From CAZICM01 sp964537685 (GTDB taxonomy: Bacteria > Myxococcota_A > Polyangia > Polyangiales > Polyangiaceae), in the NCBI GenBank assembly GCA_964537685.1, contig CAZICM010000037.1, positions 28,077 through 92,076 of the forward strand: a stretch of DNA of 64,000 nucleotides. The letters are read 5' to 3'. Numbering within the stretch: position 1 is the stretch's first letter; each line of letters opens with the position of its first letter. Under the pieces are notes generated by a model. The model was given only the letters and a program-made list of their open reading frames with translations. It did no database searches and was not told where the DNA came from. Made by a program: the position numbers and the translations under genes. Of this stretch, positions 17,746 to 26,724 are shown in pieces.

Positions 17746-18726
17746 TTAAAACTTGATTCCGCTCCGCGGATGATAATCGGCCATCGCCGATTCTAACAAT
17801 TCGATCGCTTTGCTAATTTCTTCGCTCGATTGCGTCGGCACATGAACCAGGAATTTCACATACAGGTCGCCCGGTTCTTTGCCTTTCCGGGCCACGCCTT
17901 TTCCTTTGAGCCTCGATTGATGCCCCGTTTGCGTCAGCGGAGGCACTTTTAAAGTCACTTCTCCGGTCGGCGTGGGTATTTTTATTTTTGCCCCATGGTA
18001 AGCCTCGCCGATCGTAATGGGAACTTCCAAATGCAGATCGTCGCCTTCCCTCGTGAAATGGGGATGCGCCTTCACATGCACCAACAGCACCAAATCGCCC
18101 GCCGGCGCGCCTCCCGCTCCAGGCCCGCCCTGTCCCGCTATCCGTATCTTCGCGCCTTCATACGCGCCCGCAGGAACCCTCACCTGAACCGATTCGCCCG
18201 TGTCCTTGCGCTCCAGTGTTAGCGTCGTCCCCAGCACCGCATCCGTGAAGTCAATCGTCACTTCACTCTCGATGTCTTGACCCTTTTGCTGAAATGGCCC
18301 CCGCCCTCCACCTCCGCCGCGGCCTCCCCGGTTAAATAAATCACCGAATAGGTCACCAATCCCACCAAAACCCCCAAAGCCTCCGCCCTGACCGCCGAAA
18401 ATCTCCTCGGCGCTTACCCCGCCCCGCCCAGGCCCGCCTCCGCGCCTCCCACCGTATTGGCGAATCAACCTCGCTTTGTCCGGATCGAAATTCGCCGACA
18501 AACTCTCTTCGCCAAATTCATCGTACAGCGCCCGCTTCGCCTTATCGCTCAAGACTTCGTGCGCCTGATTGATCTCCTTGAACCTCGCTTCATTGGCCTT
18601 CCCCGGGTTTTTATCCGGGTGGTACTTCATCGCGAGCTTCCTGAAGGTTTTTTTAATGGTCTCTTCGTCGGCGTCTTTGCTTACGCCGAGCACCGCATAC
18701 AGATCTTTGGAGGATGAATTCGCCAT
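17746..18726 (-). CDS. DnaJ/CbpA-type co-chaperone
   Basis: Stimulates Hsp70 ATPase activity and delivers substrates. The J domain covers about residues 7-72 with HPD at 36-38. A Gly-rich region (about 92-145, GRRGGGPGRGG) follows, then the two-part substrate-binding C-terminal domain (VTIDFTDAVLGTTLTLERKDTG through LKVPPLTQTGHQSRLKGKGVA). No CxxCxGxG zinc-finger repeats are present, so it is CbpA-like rather than canonical DnaJ; 326 residues fits this class. It lies between cysS and the NadM-like gene on the same strand. dnaK is 43 kb away and an Hsp70 relative 12 kb away. Confidence 0.92.
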   Translation of the reverse strand: MANSSSKDLYAVLGVSKDADEETIKKTFRKLAMKYHPDKNPGKANEARFKEINQAHEVLSDKAKRALYDEFGEESLSANFDPDKARLIRQYGGRRGGGPGRGGVSAEEIFGGQGGGFGGFGGIGDLFGDLFNRGGRGGGGGRGPFQQKGQDIESEVTIDFTDAVLGTTLTLERKDTGESVQVRVPAGAYEGAKIRIAGQGGPGAGGAPAGDLVLLVHVKAHPHFTREGDDLHLEVPITIGEAYHGAKIKIPTPTGEVTLKVPPLTQTGHQSRLKGKGVARKGKEPGDLYVKFLVHVPTQSSEEISKAIELLESAMADYHPRSGIKF

Positions 18727-18828
18727 AAAGACTCACCTGTTTCGGCAGCACAAATGTGTCGCCGCCGCGGCGAGCCACAAAGTAAATCGGCGATTTTCGT
18801 TCGTCTACTCCGGCTCTAGGCCGCGGCG

Positions 18829-20388
18829 TTAAATCCCGATGCGCCAGCCTGTTCCCTGAGCTGAATCCGCAAGTTCAACCTTCAGCCCCTCCATCTCCTT
18901 GCGAATCGCATCGGCCGTCGCGAAATCCTTTGCCGCCCGCGCCGCCGCCCGTTCAGCGAGCCGCGCGTCGATCTCCTCGGCCGTCTTGCCCAGCAATGCA
19001 AGCCGCTGCGATTGCGTCCGCTCCCGGTATTCCTCGGGAAATGCCTGCAAAATCCCAAGCGGCTCCACCGCCTGCCGAATCTCCTCCGACAGCATTTCCT
19101 TCACCCAGTTGGCCGCCAGCGCAATCTGCGAATCGGTCTTCGATTTCGCATGAATAAAATCCACGAGCTCGTTCGCCGACTTCGCCACTTCGGACAAAAC
19201 ACTCAGCGCCACAGGCGTATTCAAATCGTCGTCGAGCGCTTCCTTCACCCGCGTCCGCGCCTTCTTCGCCACATTGATAAAAGGAATCAGCTCCGTCGGA
19301 ATGCGCGCCAAGGTCTCTTGATCGTCATTTGGCCCTTCCGACGTCGGTCTCAGCCGCTCCAGCGTTCCATAGAAATAATCCAGCCGCCTCTCGGCCTCGC
19401 ACACACCCGGAAAGCTCACCCGCCCGTCCTCGTGCGTCTGCACATCGAAATTGATCGGGCTCCGGTATTGCACCGACAACAAGAACAAACGCAGCGCCTC
19501 CGCATCGTTCTTCTGAAGCACATCGCGGATCGTGAAGAAGTTGCCCAGCGACTTGGCCATCTTCTCTTTGTCGATATTCACAAAGCCGTTATGCAGCCAA
19601 ATCGAAGCAAAAGGCGCCTCTTCGGGATGCGCCGCCTCACTCTGCGCAATCTCGTTTTCATGATGCGGGAACATCAAATCCATCCCGCCCGTGTGAATAT
19701 CGAAACCATTGCCCAAATAGGCCGAAGCCATCGCCGAGCACTCGATATGCCAGCCCGGGCGCCCCTTCCCCCAAGGACTATCCCATCCCCAATCGGCCTC
19801 GCCTGCGCCCTTCCACAGCGCGAAATCCAGAGGATCTTGCTTGCGCTCCGAAGGCTCGACCCGCGCGCCCACGCGAAGCTCTTCCACGTTGCGCTTCGAC
19901 AGCTTGCCGTAGTCCGCGAACGTTCTCACCGCGTAATACACATCGCCGCCGCTGCCCTCGCGCTCGACCACATAGGCCGCGCCCTTGTGAATCAGCTCCT
20001 CGACAAAGCGAACGATATGCGGAATATGCTCGGAAACCCGGGGTTCCACATCGGGCGTCAAGCAGCCCAGCGCGCTCATATCTTCCTGATACGCCGCCGC
20101 CATACGCGCCGAAAGCGACAGCGGATCTTCCCCGAGCTCCTTGGCCCGGTTCAGAATTTTGTCGTCCACATCCGTCACATTGCGCACATGCGTGACGGTC
20201 GACAGTTGCGTGCGCAGATAGCGCACGAGCACATCGGGCGCCAAAGCCGCGCGCGCGTGGCCGATATGAGCCACATCGTAGGTCGTCGGCCCGCATGTAT
20301 ACACCCGCGCCTCATCCGGGCGGCGCGGCTTGACGGGGACCATTTGAGCGGAAAGCGAATCGTAGAGGCGCAAACGCAGTTCAGACAT
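18829..20388 (-). CDS. cysS: Cysteinyl-tRNA synthetase
   Basis: Class I aminoacyl-tRNA synthetase charging tRNA-Cys. Counting from ATG 20388 (519 residues), the zinc ligand Cys32 lies in CGPTTYD, HIGH is at 41-44, further zinc ligands lie in GWHIECSAMA and HHENEIAQSE, and the KMSKS loop reads KMAKSLGN. A long C-terminal anticodon-binding helical region follows. An in-frame ATG extends 16 residues upstream to 20436, but MSELRLRLYDSL aligns with the usual family N-terminus, so the shorter form is preferred. It is followed after 102 bases by the dnaJ-like gene and is probably first in the minus-strand block that ends in nadE. Confidence 0.96.
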   Translation of the reverse strand: MSELRLRLYDSLSAQMVPVKPRRPDEARVYTCGPTTYDVAHIGHARAALAPDVLVRYLRTQLSTVTHVRNVTDVDDKILNRAKELGEDPLSLSARMAAAYQEDMSALGCLTPDVEPRVSEHIPHIVRFVEELIHKGAAYVVEREGSGGDVYYAVRTFADYGKLSKRNVEELRVGARVEPSERKQDPLDFALWKGAGEADWGWDSPWGKGRPGWHIECSAMASAYLGNGFDIHTGGMDLMFPHHENEIAQSEAAHPEEAPFASIWLHNGFVNIDKEKMAKSLGNFFTIRDVLQKNDAEALRLFLLSVQYRSPINFDVQTHEDGRVSFPGVCEAERRLDYFYGTLERLRPTSEGPNDDQETLARIPTELIPFINVAKKARTRVKEALDDDLNTPVALSVLSEVAKSANELVDFIHAKSKTDSQIALAANWVKEMLSEEIRQAVEPLGILQAFPEEYRERTQSQRLALLGKTAEEIDARLAERAAARAAKDFATADAIRKEMEGLKVELADSAQGTGWRIGI

Positions 20389-20510
20389 GGTGACGATGGC
20401 CTTCTCTCTATCAAGCGAAGGCTTGGCTGTCATCATGTTCTGCGCGCCGAAGTGAGGGTTCGGGGGTAGCCAAGAGGCGCGCCAGGCATTAACAAGTCCA
20501 AAGCCGTTCT

Positions 20511-21278
20511 ATGCTGCCCATTCGAGATCAACTCCCTTCGCGTTCTACGCCCATCGTGACGTATGTTCTGCTTGCTGCGAATATCGCCGCGTATATCGCC
20601 GAGATCGTGGCCATCGCGGGAGGGACGCCGCCCCAGCGCCTTGTCACCGAATGGGGCTTGGTTCCGGCCCGTTTTCTCGAGGCGCCCGTGCAGGATTTAA
20701 CCACGGTGGCGACCAGCATGTTTATGCACGATCCCGGCGGATGGCCTCTGCATCTCGCGGGCAACATGCTCTTTTTATGGATTTTTGGCGATAATGTCGA
20801 AGATGCCCTAGGAAAGCTCAATTACTTGGTTTTTTATATTTTATCGGGCTGCGCGGCCGCCTTTGCCCAAGTGGCCATCGATCCCGGTTCTCAAATTCCA
20901 ATGATCGGCGCATCGGGCGCTGTATCCGGCGTCCTCGCGGCCTACGGCACGTTGTATCCCCGCTCGCCGATTTTGGTGGTCAATCCCATCATGCCGCTGT
21001 GGCTATTTTTCGGACCGCTTCTGCAATTGCCCGCATGGCTAATCATTGCCGAATATTTTATTGCCAATCTGTGGAATGGGCTTTCATCGCTGGGCAGCCG
21101 CTCGGCGGGCGTCGCATTCTTCGCGCATTTGGGCGGATTTGTAGCGGGGCTTATTCTCTGCCGATTCTTTATGAGCGGAAGGCCAAAGCGCGGCCACGAC
21201 CCTTGGGAAGGCTTTAGAGCACAACCCCGAAGACCGCCCCCCAGAACTCCGGGCAGGCGAGGCCCCTGGGATTTTTAA
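20511..21278 (+). CDS. Rhomboid-family intramembrane serine protease
   Basis: Cleaves membrane proteins within the bilayer with a Ser/His dyad. Ser135 lies in the GASG motif (MIGASGAVSGVLAAYG) and His206 in AHLGGFVAG. The oxyanion-side His81 and Asn85 lie in HLAGNMLFLWIFG. About six hydrophobic segments span 18-35, 80-95, 105-122, 132-150, 163-180 and 200-218. The C-terminal ~35 residues are Arg/Pro-rich and cytoplasmic. At 255 residues it has the common bacterial length. It starts at ATG 20511, divergent from cysS, and is followed by a small lipoprotein gene and an MlaE-type permease. Substrates are unknown. Confidence 0.93.
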   Translation: MLPIRDQLPSRSTPIVTYVLLAANIAAYIAEIVAIAGGTPPQRLVTEWGLVPARFLEAPVQDLTTVATSMFMHDPGGWPLHLAGNMLFLWIFGDNVEDALGKLNYLVFYILSGCAAAFAQVAIDPGSQIPMIGASGAVSGVLAAYGTLYPRSPILVVNPIMPLWLFFGPLLQLPAWLIIAEYFIANLWNGLSSLGSRSAGVAFFAHLGGFVAGLILCRFFMSGRPKRGHDPWEGFRAQPRRPPPRTPGRRGPWDF

Positions 21279-21356
21279 TTTTTTGGTCATTTGAGATTTC
21301 GCATCTTTTTTGATCGCAAAAGCATCATGGGTTCGGTGTATAGGGGCAATCGGCTC

Positions 21357-21911
21357 ATGCCTCATTCCGTGTCCAAACCAGCGCGAATGCCCCGATGCCT
21401 CGTGATGGGCATTCTTGCGCTATCGGCCGTGAATACAGGCTGCGGAGGCCCTTCGTTTAACGGCACCGTTTACAACTGCGATGCCTATTCCTTCCGCGTA
21501 CCCGAGCCCCCCGCCGCCTGGCAGCGCATGGAGGTATCCCACGCCGCGCTCTCTTTTCGGGATGAAGAAAATCAGGCCACCATCGCGGTCAATGGCCGCT
21601 GCGGCCAAGATGCCCAAGATGTGCCCCTTCCCTCGCTGGTGCAGCATCTCTTTCTCCAGTTCACCGAAAGAAGCATCGAACACGAAGAAATCGTCCCCTT
21701 TGACGGCCGCGAAGCCATGCATGCAACGCTTTCCGCAAAACTCGATGGTGTTCCTAAAAAATTCGATGTTTGGGTACTCAAAAAAGACGGCTGTGTATTT
21801 GATTTAATTTATTTGGCCGAACCCGGCGCATTCGATCGAGGCGTAAAAGAATTTCATACATTTGCCCGCGGATTTTCGACGATTCGCACGGGCGGTCCGG
21901 ACGGGAGCTAA
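21357..21911 (+). CDS. Lipoprotein of unknown function
   Basis: About 184 residues from ATG 21357; ATG at 21327 or 21387 are alternatives, and the latter gives a compact signal peptide MPRCLVMGILALSAVNTGC with lipobox NTGC. The mature part has the look of a small alpha/beta domain (AYSFRVPEPPAAWQRM, AALSFRDEENQATIAVNGRC, FTERSIEHEEIVPFDGREAMHATL). That architecture recurs in proteins encoded next to toluene-tolerance/Mla transport genes, and here the next gene is an MlaE-type permease 7 bases away. A role in lipid transport is therefore a guess from context. Confidence 0.65.
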   Translation: MPHSVSKPARMPRCLVMGILALSAVNTGCGGPSFNGTVYNCDAYSFRVPEPPAAWQRMEVSHAALSFRDEENQATIAVNGRCGQDAQDVPLPSLVQHLFLQFTERSIEHEEIVPFDGREAMHATLSAKLDGVPKKFDVWVLKKDGCVFDLIYLAEPGAFDRGVKEFHTFARGFSTIRTGGPDGS

Positions 21912-21918
21912 AAGGCCA

Positions 21919-22749
21919 ATGGAGACGCCGCGCAAAACCTCACCGGAAAGCCGGCCGTCTCTGGCGGTGGCACACCAAAAGCCCAAAAAGCCACATGCTG
22001 TCATTCGCTTCCTGGGACACCTGGGCCAAATCAGCTCGATGTTTGTGCGAGCCAATCTGGCCGCATTTAAACGTCCCTTAGAAATTGACTCCACCCTTCA
22101 TCAAATGGAATCGGTGGGCGTGCGCTCGGTAGGTATTGCCGTCATAACGGCTGTATTCACCGGAATGGTCATGGCCATTCAATTTGCCTTTGGACTCCAG
22201 AAATTTGGCGGCATGGAATACACGAGCCGCATTATAGGATTGTCCTTTTCCAGGGAACTCGCACCGACGCTGACGGCTGTAATCGTGGGTGGCCGCATAG
22301 GCTCTGGCATAGCGGCGGAAGTGGGCAGCATGTCCGTTACCGAGCAAATCGACGCGATACGGGCGCTGGGCGCCGATCCTATAAAAAAGCTGGTTTTGCC
22401 CCGGCTTGTGGCCTGCACCATCGTTATGCCTATTTTAGGCGCGCTATCGCTTGTGCTTGGATTTGCGGGCGCCATGCTCATCTGCTCGGTTGAATTCGGC
22501 ATACCGGCCCGGTTTTTTCTTCGCACGGCGCTATCGGCGATGACCTATTCCGATTTCGCGGCGGGCATCTTTAAATGCCCGTTTTTTGGGGCGATTATCG
22601 CAATGATAGGCTGTTATTATGGGCTGAGCACCCGGGGCGGAACAGAAGACGTAGGCATGTCGACCACCAAGACCGTTGTGGCGACATCCACGGCGATTCT
22701 CGTGGCTGACTTTGTATTATCAAAAGTCACTTTTTTGTTATTCTACTAA
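21919..22749 (+). CDS. MlaE-type ABC transporter permease
   Basis: Inner-membrane permease of the MlaE/YrbE family, which moves phospholipids between inner and outer membrane with an ATPase (MlaF) and a periplasmic MCE protein (MlaD). Family signatures seen: TAVFTGMVMAIQFAFGLQKFG, FSRELAPTLTAVIVGGRIGSGIAAEVGSM, TEQIDAIRALGADPI and LVLPRLVAC. Five hydrophobic segments are visible. ATG 21919 is chosen; an in-frame GTG-type start at 21862 would overlap the preceding gene. No mlaF or MCE gene is adjacent; instead it is flanked by lipoprotein genes. The missing partners are presumably elsewhere in the genome. Confidence 0.9.
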   Translation: METPRKTSPESRPSLAVAHQKPKKPHAVIRFLGHLGQISSMFVRANLAAFKRPLEIDSTLHQMESVGVRSVGIAVITAVFTGMVMAIQFAFGLQKFGGMEYTSRIIGLSFSRELAPTLTAVIVGGRIGSGIAAEVGSMSVTEQIDAIRALGADPIKKLVLPRLVACTIVMPILGALSLVLGFAGAMLICSVEFGIPARFFLRTALSAMTYSDFAAGIFKCPFFGAIIAMIGCYYGLSTRGGTEDVGMSTTKTVVATSTAILVADFVLSKVTFLLFY

Positions 22750-22780
22750 ATCATTGATATCGATAAACGGCTTCGCTTTG

Positions 22781-23206
22781 TTGAAACGCATACCCAGCCA
22801 TACCTTATTGAAAAGAGCGGTGGCTCTTGTCGTTCTGTTGATGCTGGGCGCCTGCAATGAGCAGCCTGCATCTCCCAAGGACGAGCATAGCCCGCTATCG
22901 ACGATGCCCGCGGGCAATTCGTCCGCCCTATTGCCCCGAAGACCATTGCAGCGCTATTTTTTAGCGAAAACCGCCGAAGACCGCTGTGAAGTGTATATCG
23001 TTTCAGGCGATACGGTCATCCCCAAATGGAAAACCCATTGCCCGCCCTTGCTCGATGTGGGCGAACGTATCCGCCTGGCAGGCCGCGCTTGTATGCGCGA
23101 AGGCAAGCCCGACCGAGAAATTCCCGTGATGTGCCCTTCCGATTTAATCTATGCCGAGCGGGAAGATTATTTGGCCGCGCGCGGCGATGCGGGTAAAGCG
23201 GATTGA
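22781..23206 (+). CDS. Small lipoprotein
   Basis: About 141 residues from TTG 22781, chosen because it gives the signal peptide MKRIPSHTLLKRAVALVVLLMLGAC (lipobox LGAC, Cys25); a longer frame overlapping the permease is unlikely. The mature part has a Ser/Pro-rich start and a compact region with YFLAKTAEDRCEVYIVSGDTVIPKWKTHCPP and a CMREGKPDREIPVMCP stretch, so two disulfides are possible. It follows the MlaE-type gene by 31 bases. Its 3' end overlaps by 40 bases the 3' end of the convergent membrane-protein gene. Function unknown. Confidence 0.6.
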   Translation: MKRIPSHTLLKRAVALVVLLMLGACNEQPASPKDEHSPLSTMPAGNSSALLPRRPLQRYFLAKTAEDRCEVYIVSGDTVIPKWKTHCPPLLDVGERIRLAGRACMREGKPDREIPVMCPSDLIYAEREDYLAARGDAGKAD

Positions 23207-24021
23207 ATTCGTTCGCGTATATTTACAATTTCTTCGGTTGTAAAATCAAAAGGATAAAAATCCCGCCTCACAATCCAAATGCCTTTGGGAGCATCGGGCG
23301 AAACCAGCGCAAAGATTTTCTGTTCAGTGGCATCGGCGAAGAGAGGAAACTCGCCCTTGGGCATGATGTGCTCGATATGGCGGGCGTTTCCTTCGATATC
23401 TGGACGCTTTAGGCTATACATCACCGAACCCGTCCGCGTTCCATTCACAATCTGATCCCTGCGGCTCAAGACATCGAGTAAAATTTCATCGGATTGCTTT
23501 GCAACGCGGTGTAAAAGCCGCAATTTTCGGCTCATTCCAAAAGCCAGGCCACCCAGGCAAGCGGTGATCAAAATCATTCCAAAGGCCAATAAACCAACCG
23601 CTCCCCAGCGCGCCCCTATATGCTCGACCTCCCACGATAAAACAAATTCATCGGGATTGTCGGGGTTGTAGCGGATGGCCGCCGGCGCATTGGTTTCAAG
23701 CTGTGTCCAAAAGAGGCTAAAAGAACACTCGCCCCGGTGAGGCTGGCCAAATACATCGAGATAGCTGACCTTTAGATCGTAGCTATATAAAATAAATTGA
23801 TTGGAGCGCTCTTGACCGCCCACACTTCCAGAAGACGCAATTAAACCGGTATTCCATACATGCTGATCGCGTTTAAGCTGTCCAATTTCATCGGTCCAAA
23901 TCCAGTAGGGGCTGTACATGGCCAATGCGATCGCGGCCAGCGCGAAAATACCCGAGCCAAGCAGGTATTTGATTATAAAAATGGAGCGGATTTTATAGGG
24001 GCGGGAGGGAAGAAGGCTCAT
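23167..24021 (-). CDS. DUF3592-like membrane protein
   Basis: 284 residues from ATG 24021, whose ATG overlaps the TGA of the upstream gene (ATGA), so translation is coupled. Two hydrophobic segments (about 15-36 and 137-162) enclose an extracytoplasmic beta-rich loop: YSYDLKVSYLDVFGQPHRGECSFS and AAIRYNPDNPDEFVLSW. The loop is similar in style to DUF3592 (VxYxYxVxGxxYxG ... VxYxPxNP). A cytoplasmic C-terminal ~120 residues follow. No enzymatic motif was seen. It is coupled to the Cys-rich lipoprotein copy B, which suggests a shared envelope process. Its stop lies inside the 3' end of the convergent lipoprotein gene. Confidence 0.65.
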   Translation of the reverse strand: MSLLPSRPYKIRSIFIIKYLLGSGIFALAAIALAMYSPYWIWTDEIGQLKRDQHVWNTGLIASSGSVGGQERSNQFILYSYDLKVSYLDVFGQPHRGECSFSLFWTQLETNAPAAIRYNPDNPDEFVLSWEVEHIGARWGAVGLLAFGMILITACLGGLAFGMSRKLRLLHRVAKQSDEILLDVLSRRDQIVNGTRTGSVMYSLKRPDIEGNARHIEHIMPKGEFPLFADATEQKIFALVSPDAPKGIWIVRRDFYPFDFTTEEIVNIRERIQSALPASPRAAK

Positions 24022-25511
24022 GGACAGGCGGCAGCGGCGACCAGCACATCGTCGATATTCCAACAGCCAATCGTGAATACACCGCCGCTCGTAATATCAA
24101 ATCCAAATCGGATGCGCATTCCGGCATTTTTATAGGCGGTGATATCAAATTGAATAAATGTCCATCCCAGTCCGTTCGGCGGTGAATCTTCTACCCCCGG
24201 AGCCGGCCCGCTGTTCCACAAAACCGTCCAGTTGGCGCCGTTCCACACTTCAACGACATTGTGCATAAACGGATCGTAATCGCTGTTTAGCCAGCGCCTA
24301 AAGCCCAAAATAACAGGGCCCGCCGCATTCGCCGTATTAAAGGGCGGGCTCTCTAAATAATAAAACCCATGCAAATTGGTGCTCGCATTGCCGCCAATCA
24401 CAACACCCGCGATTCCGTCGTCCAAAGTCGGGGTGTAATCTGTATCGGGGTCCGCGCCAAATACGCCGCCCACCGAAGCCTTGGCCGGACCGATTTCCCA
24501 CTCAGGCCCAAGCGTCCATCCTTTTGAATTGTCCGCAAAGCTGTCCGAGAAATAAACCTGGGGCCCCATTCCGCCCCCGCAGATGCCATTGGTGCAGAAT
24601 TCACCGGTGGTGCAGCCCGTTCCATCGTCGCAGGCCATGCCATTGTTGGCCGGCTGGCCATTGATGCAGGCGCCGTTTAAGCAGGTGGTGCCCGTTGTGC
24701 AGGGGCTGAAGTCGTCGCAGGCCGCGCCGTTGTTGCCAGGCACCGCCGTGCAGGAATCCGCGCCCTCGTCGCAGGAAGCAATAAAACAGCCGCCTGGAGG
24801 CGCGCAGGGATTGGGCTGGCCGCCCGCGCACAAGCCGTTCTGGCAGGTTTCGGCGATATTGCAGAACAACCCGTCGTCGCAGGGTACGCCCTCGTTTGCG
24901 GGGCCCGCATAACAGCCGATTACAGGGTCGCACATGCCTAGGGTGCATTGGCCGTCGAAAAGCGTGCAATCCACGGGCTGGCCTTTTGAGCAAACGCCCG
25001 CGCTGCATACGCCGACCGTGGTGCAGGAATCTTTATCGTCGCATTGCGCGCCGTCGTTTCCCGCAATGTTTTTGCAGGTTTTTAAATCTTCGTCGCACAC
25101 GCCCAAATGGCACTCATCGAGCGACCCGCAGAATTTTTCGGTGCCGCCCATGCATGTGCCGTCGACGCAAGTATCGTTTTCCGTGCAGAAAAAGCCGTCG
25201 TCGCACGCGCCGAACTGATTGGCAGCTTCTGTTTCGCATTTGCCGTTCTGACATACGCCCTGTGAGCAAGGCCCGTTCAGCGGCGCGCAGTCTTTAGCCT
25301 GGGTGCAGGAAATGGTTCCGCCGTCCCATGGCGGGGGCGCGTCTGTTCCCGCGTCCATCGCGCCCGAGCTCGAGCTGGCAGAGCCTCCGCTTCCCCCTCC
25401 GCCTTCGTTGTCAAAAACCCGTTCTGTTCTGGTGCCCTCGGCGCAACCGGCGAAAATGGCCGTCGAAGCGAGCGCCCCCACGCCTAATCCAAACCACAGT
25501 GTATGTTTCAT
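24018..25511 (-). CDS. Cys-rich modular lipoprotein (copy B)
   Basis: 497 residues, lipobox IFAGC (Cys23), Gly/Ser linker, then about 265 residues of Cys modules nearly identical in order to the lipoprotein at 5199-6680; shared blocks include ACDDGFFCTENDTC and GVCSAGVCSKGQ. Over 60 bases (about 5577-5636 against 25075-25134) the DNA of the two genes differs at only a few, mostly third, positions. The C-terminal part (about 320-497) is unrelated to copy A. It reads FSDSFADNSKGWTLGPEWEIG then FGFDITSGG and WNIDDVLV, the look of a MAM/concanavalin-like jelly roll with a terminal ACP. It is translationally coupled to the downstream DUF3592-like gene. Likely surface-exposed; function unknown. Confidence 0.76.
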   Translation of the reverse strand: MKHTLWFGLGVGALASTAIFAGCAEGTRTERVFDNEGGGGSGGSASSSSGAMDAGTDAPPPWDGGTISCTQAKDCAPLNGPCSQGVCQNGKCETEAANQFGACDDGFFCTENDTCVDGTCMGGTEKFCGSLDECHLGVCDEDLKTCKNIAGNDGAQCDDKDSCTTVGVCSAGVCSKGQPVDCTLFDGQCTLGMCDPVIGCYAGPANEGVPCDDGLFCNIAETCQNGLCAGGQPNPCAPPGGCFIASCDEGADSCTAVPGNNGAACDDFSPCTTGTTCLNGACINGQPANNGMACDDGTGCTTGEFCTNGICGGGMGPQVYFSDSFADNSKGWTLGPEWEIGPAKASVGGVFGADPDTDYTPTLDDGIAGVVIGGNASTNLHGFYYLESPPFNTANAAGPVILGFRRWLNSDYDPFMHNVVEVWNGANWTVLWNSGPAPGVEDSPPNGLGWTFIQFDITAYKNAGMRIRFGFDITSGGVFTIGCWNIDDVLVAAAACP

Positions 25512-25650
25512 AAGCCTAACCCCTGCGCAGCATACTAAAGCCTTGAAAAAAGGGTGAACTCTTCGACGGCCCCGCCAACATTTTTCGGCCTTTCAAGGGC
25601 ATGGACTCTTACATCCAAACCGTGCATCCTCGAAGACCGGGTGTAGTGCC

Positions 25651-26724
25651 GTGACTCAACTCATTTCTCGCGCCGCGCTGATTTTCCTAGGCTTGCTGCT
25701 GATGCCCGCCTGCGCGGAAATCCGTATGGGCGAGCCGAAAACCGTTCAATCGAAAGTCCTGCGCAGAGAACAGCGAGTCGTCGTGAGTTCATCGGATTTT
25801 GAGGCGGGCTTTGAGCACAGCGAACATGTGATTCATGTGTCCGCGTACTCGACCTGCGATTTGTCTGAAACGCAGCTTGTGCGCAATACCGTGCGCCGCG
25901 AAAAAAAGAACGATCTGCTGGCGCCCGAGGCCGTTCTGCTGGGGTTCGGGCTGATTCCTACGGGTATTGGCATCGGTATTCTGGCCGATTCATCGAATGT
26001 GTATCCCAACGATCGCAATTCGAGGCTCTACAACTCGAGCGGCACGGGAGGAGCGGCGGCGGGCGGGATTATCCTCCTCGCATGGGGCGCGGCGATGATG
26101 GTTGTGCCCATGGTCGATATGGTCCGGACCATCGGCTCCGAGGAGACAGAAACGGAAGCCACCGAGCCGGGAGCGGTAATTCAGCCCAGGGTGCCGTGCC
26201 GCGATGCGCCTCCTCCCAAGCCGGGACTATCGATTAGCGGCCGCACCCCGCGCAATTCGTTTTTCATCGGCAATACCGATTCACAAGGGATGCTTCGGGC
26301 CAATTTGGCGCAGGTGATGCCAGCCAGTGTGTTTGCCAGTGAGCCTCAATTAAATACAGTCGATATTTATGCCAATAACAAAAGATTGGGATCGGTCAAT
26401 GTGAGCGGATTGGCTCCCGTTGTGATGCAATCGATTCCCAACGATAACGACGAACAATTATGGGGAATATCCAATCGTAATGGCTGTGAAGCGAAGCAGG
26501 ATTGCAGCGGCGTAAAGAAGTATTTGCAATTGCTGCCCAATGGCAGGCATGCGGGCGAGGCGAGAGCATTGCTGGAGGCGTTGAATCAGGGCTCTTCGCT
26601 TCAAGTGGCGGCGCCGGCGATGACGCCCGAAGAGAAGGCCAAGTGCGAAAAAGACTGTCAAAAAGGCTGTAAAAAGGCGGATAAAGCCTGCGTGTCGGCA
26701 TGTGCTGCGGAGAAGTGTCAATGA
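25651..26724 (+). CDS. Lipoprotein with Cys-rich C-terminus
   Basis: 357 residues from GTG 25651; signal peptide ends in lipobox MPAC (Cys21). Two hydrophobic Gly-rich stretches near 95-113 and 133-155 (LLGFGLIPTGIGIGIL, GGIILLAWGAAMMVVPMV) may be membrane-associated. The C-terminal ~30 residues are Lys/Cys-rich (CEKDCQKGCKKADKACVSACAAEKC). A short helical segment SGVKKYLQLLPNGRHAGEARALLEAL resembles a TPR-like motif. No family recognised. The last codons overlap the ATG of the next gene (ATGA), so the pair is coupled. Confidence 0.68.
   Translation: MTQLISRAALIFLGLLLMPACAEIRMGEPKTVQSKVLRREQRVVVSSSDFEAGFEHSEHVIHVSAYSTCDLSETQLVRNTVRREKKNDLLAPEAVLLGFGLIPTGIGIGILADSSNVYPNDRNSRLYNSSGTGGAAAGGIILLAWGAAMMVVPMVDMVRTIGSEETETEATEPGAVIQPRVPCRDAPPPKPGLSISGRTPRNSFFIGNTDSQGMLRANLAQVMPASVFASEPQLNTVDIYANNKRLGSVNVSGLAPVVMQSIPNDNDEQLWGISNRNGCEAKQDCSGVKKYLQLLPNGRHAGEARALLEALNQGSSLQVAAPAMTPEEKAKCEKDCQKGCKKADKACVSACAAEKCQ

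Noticed and set aside
19012..20469. 485-codon plus-strand frame across cysS
   Set aside because: Shadow of cysS caused by codon bias in GC-rich DNA; the cysS protein is unambiguous, while this frame encodes a His/Arg/Leu-rich low-complexity sequence.
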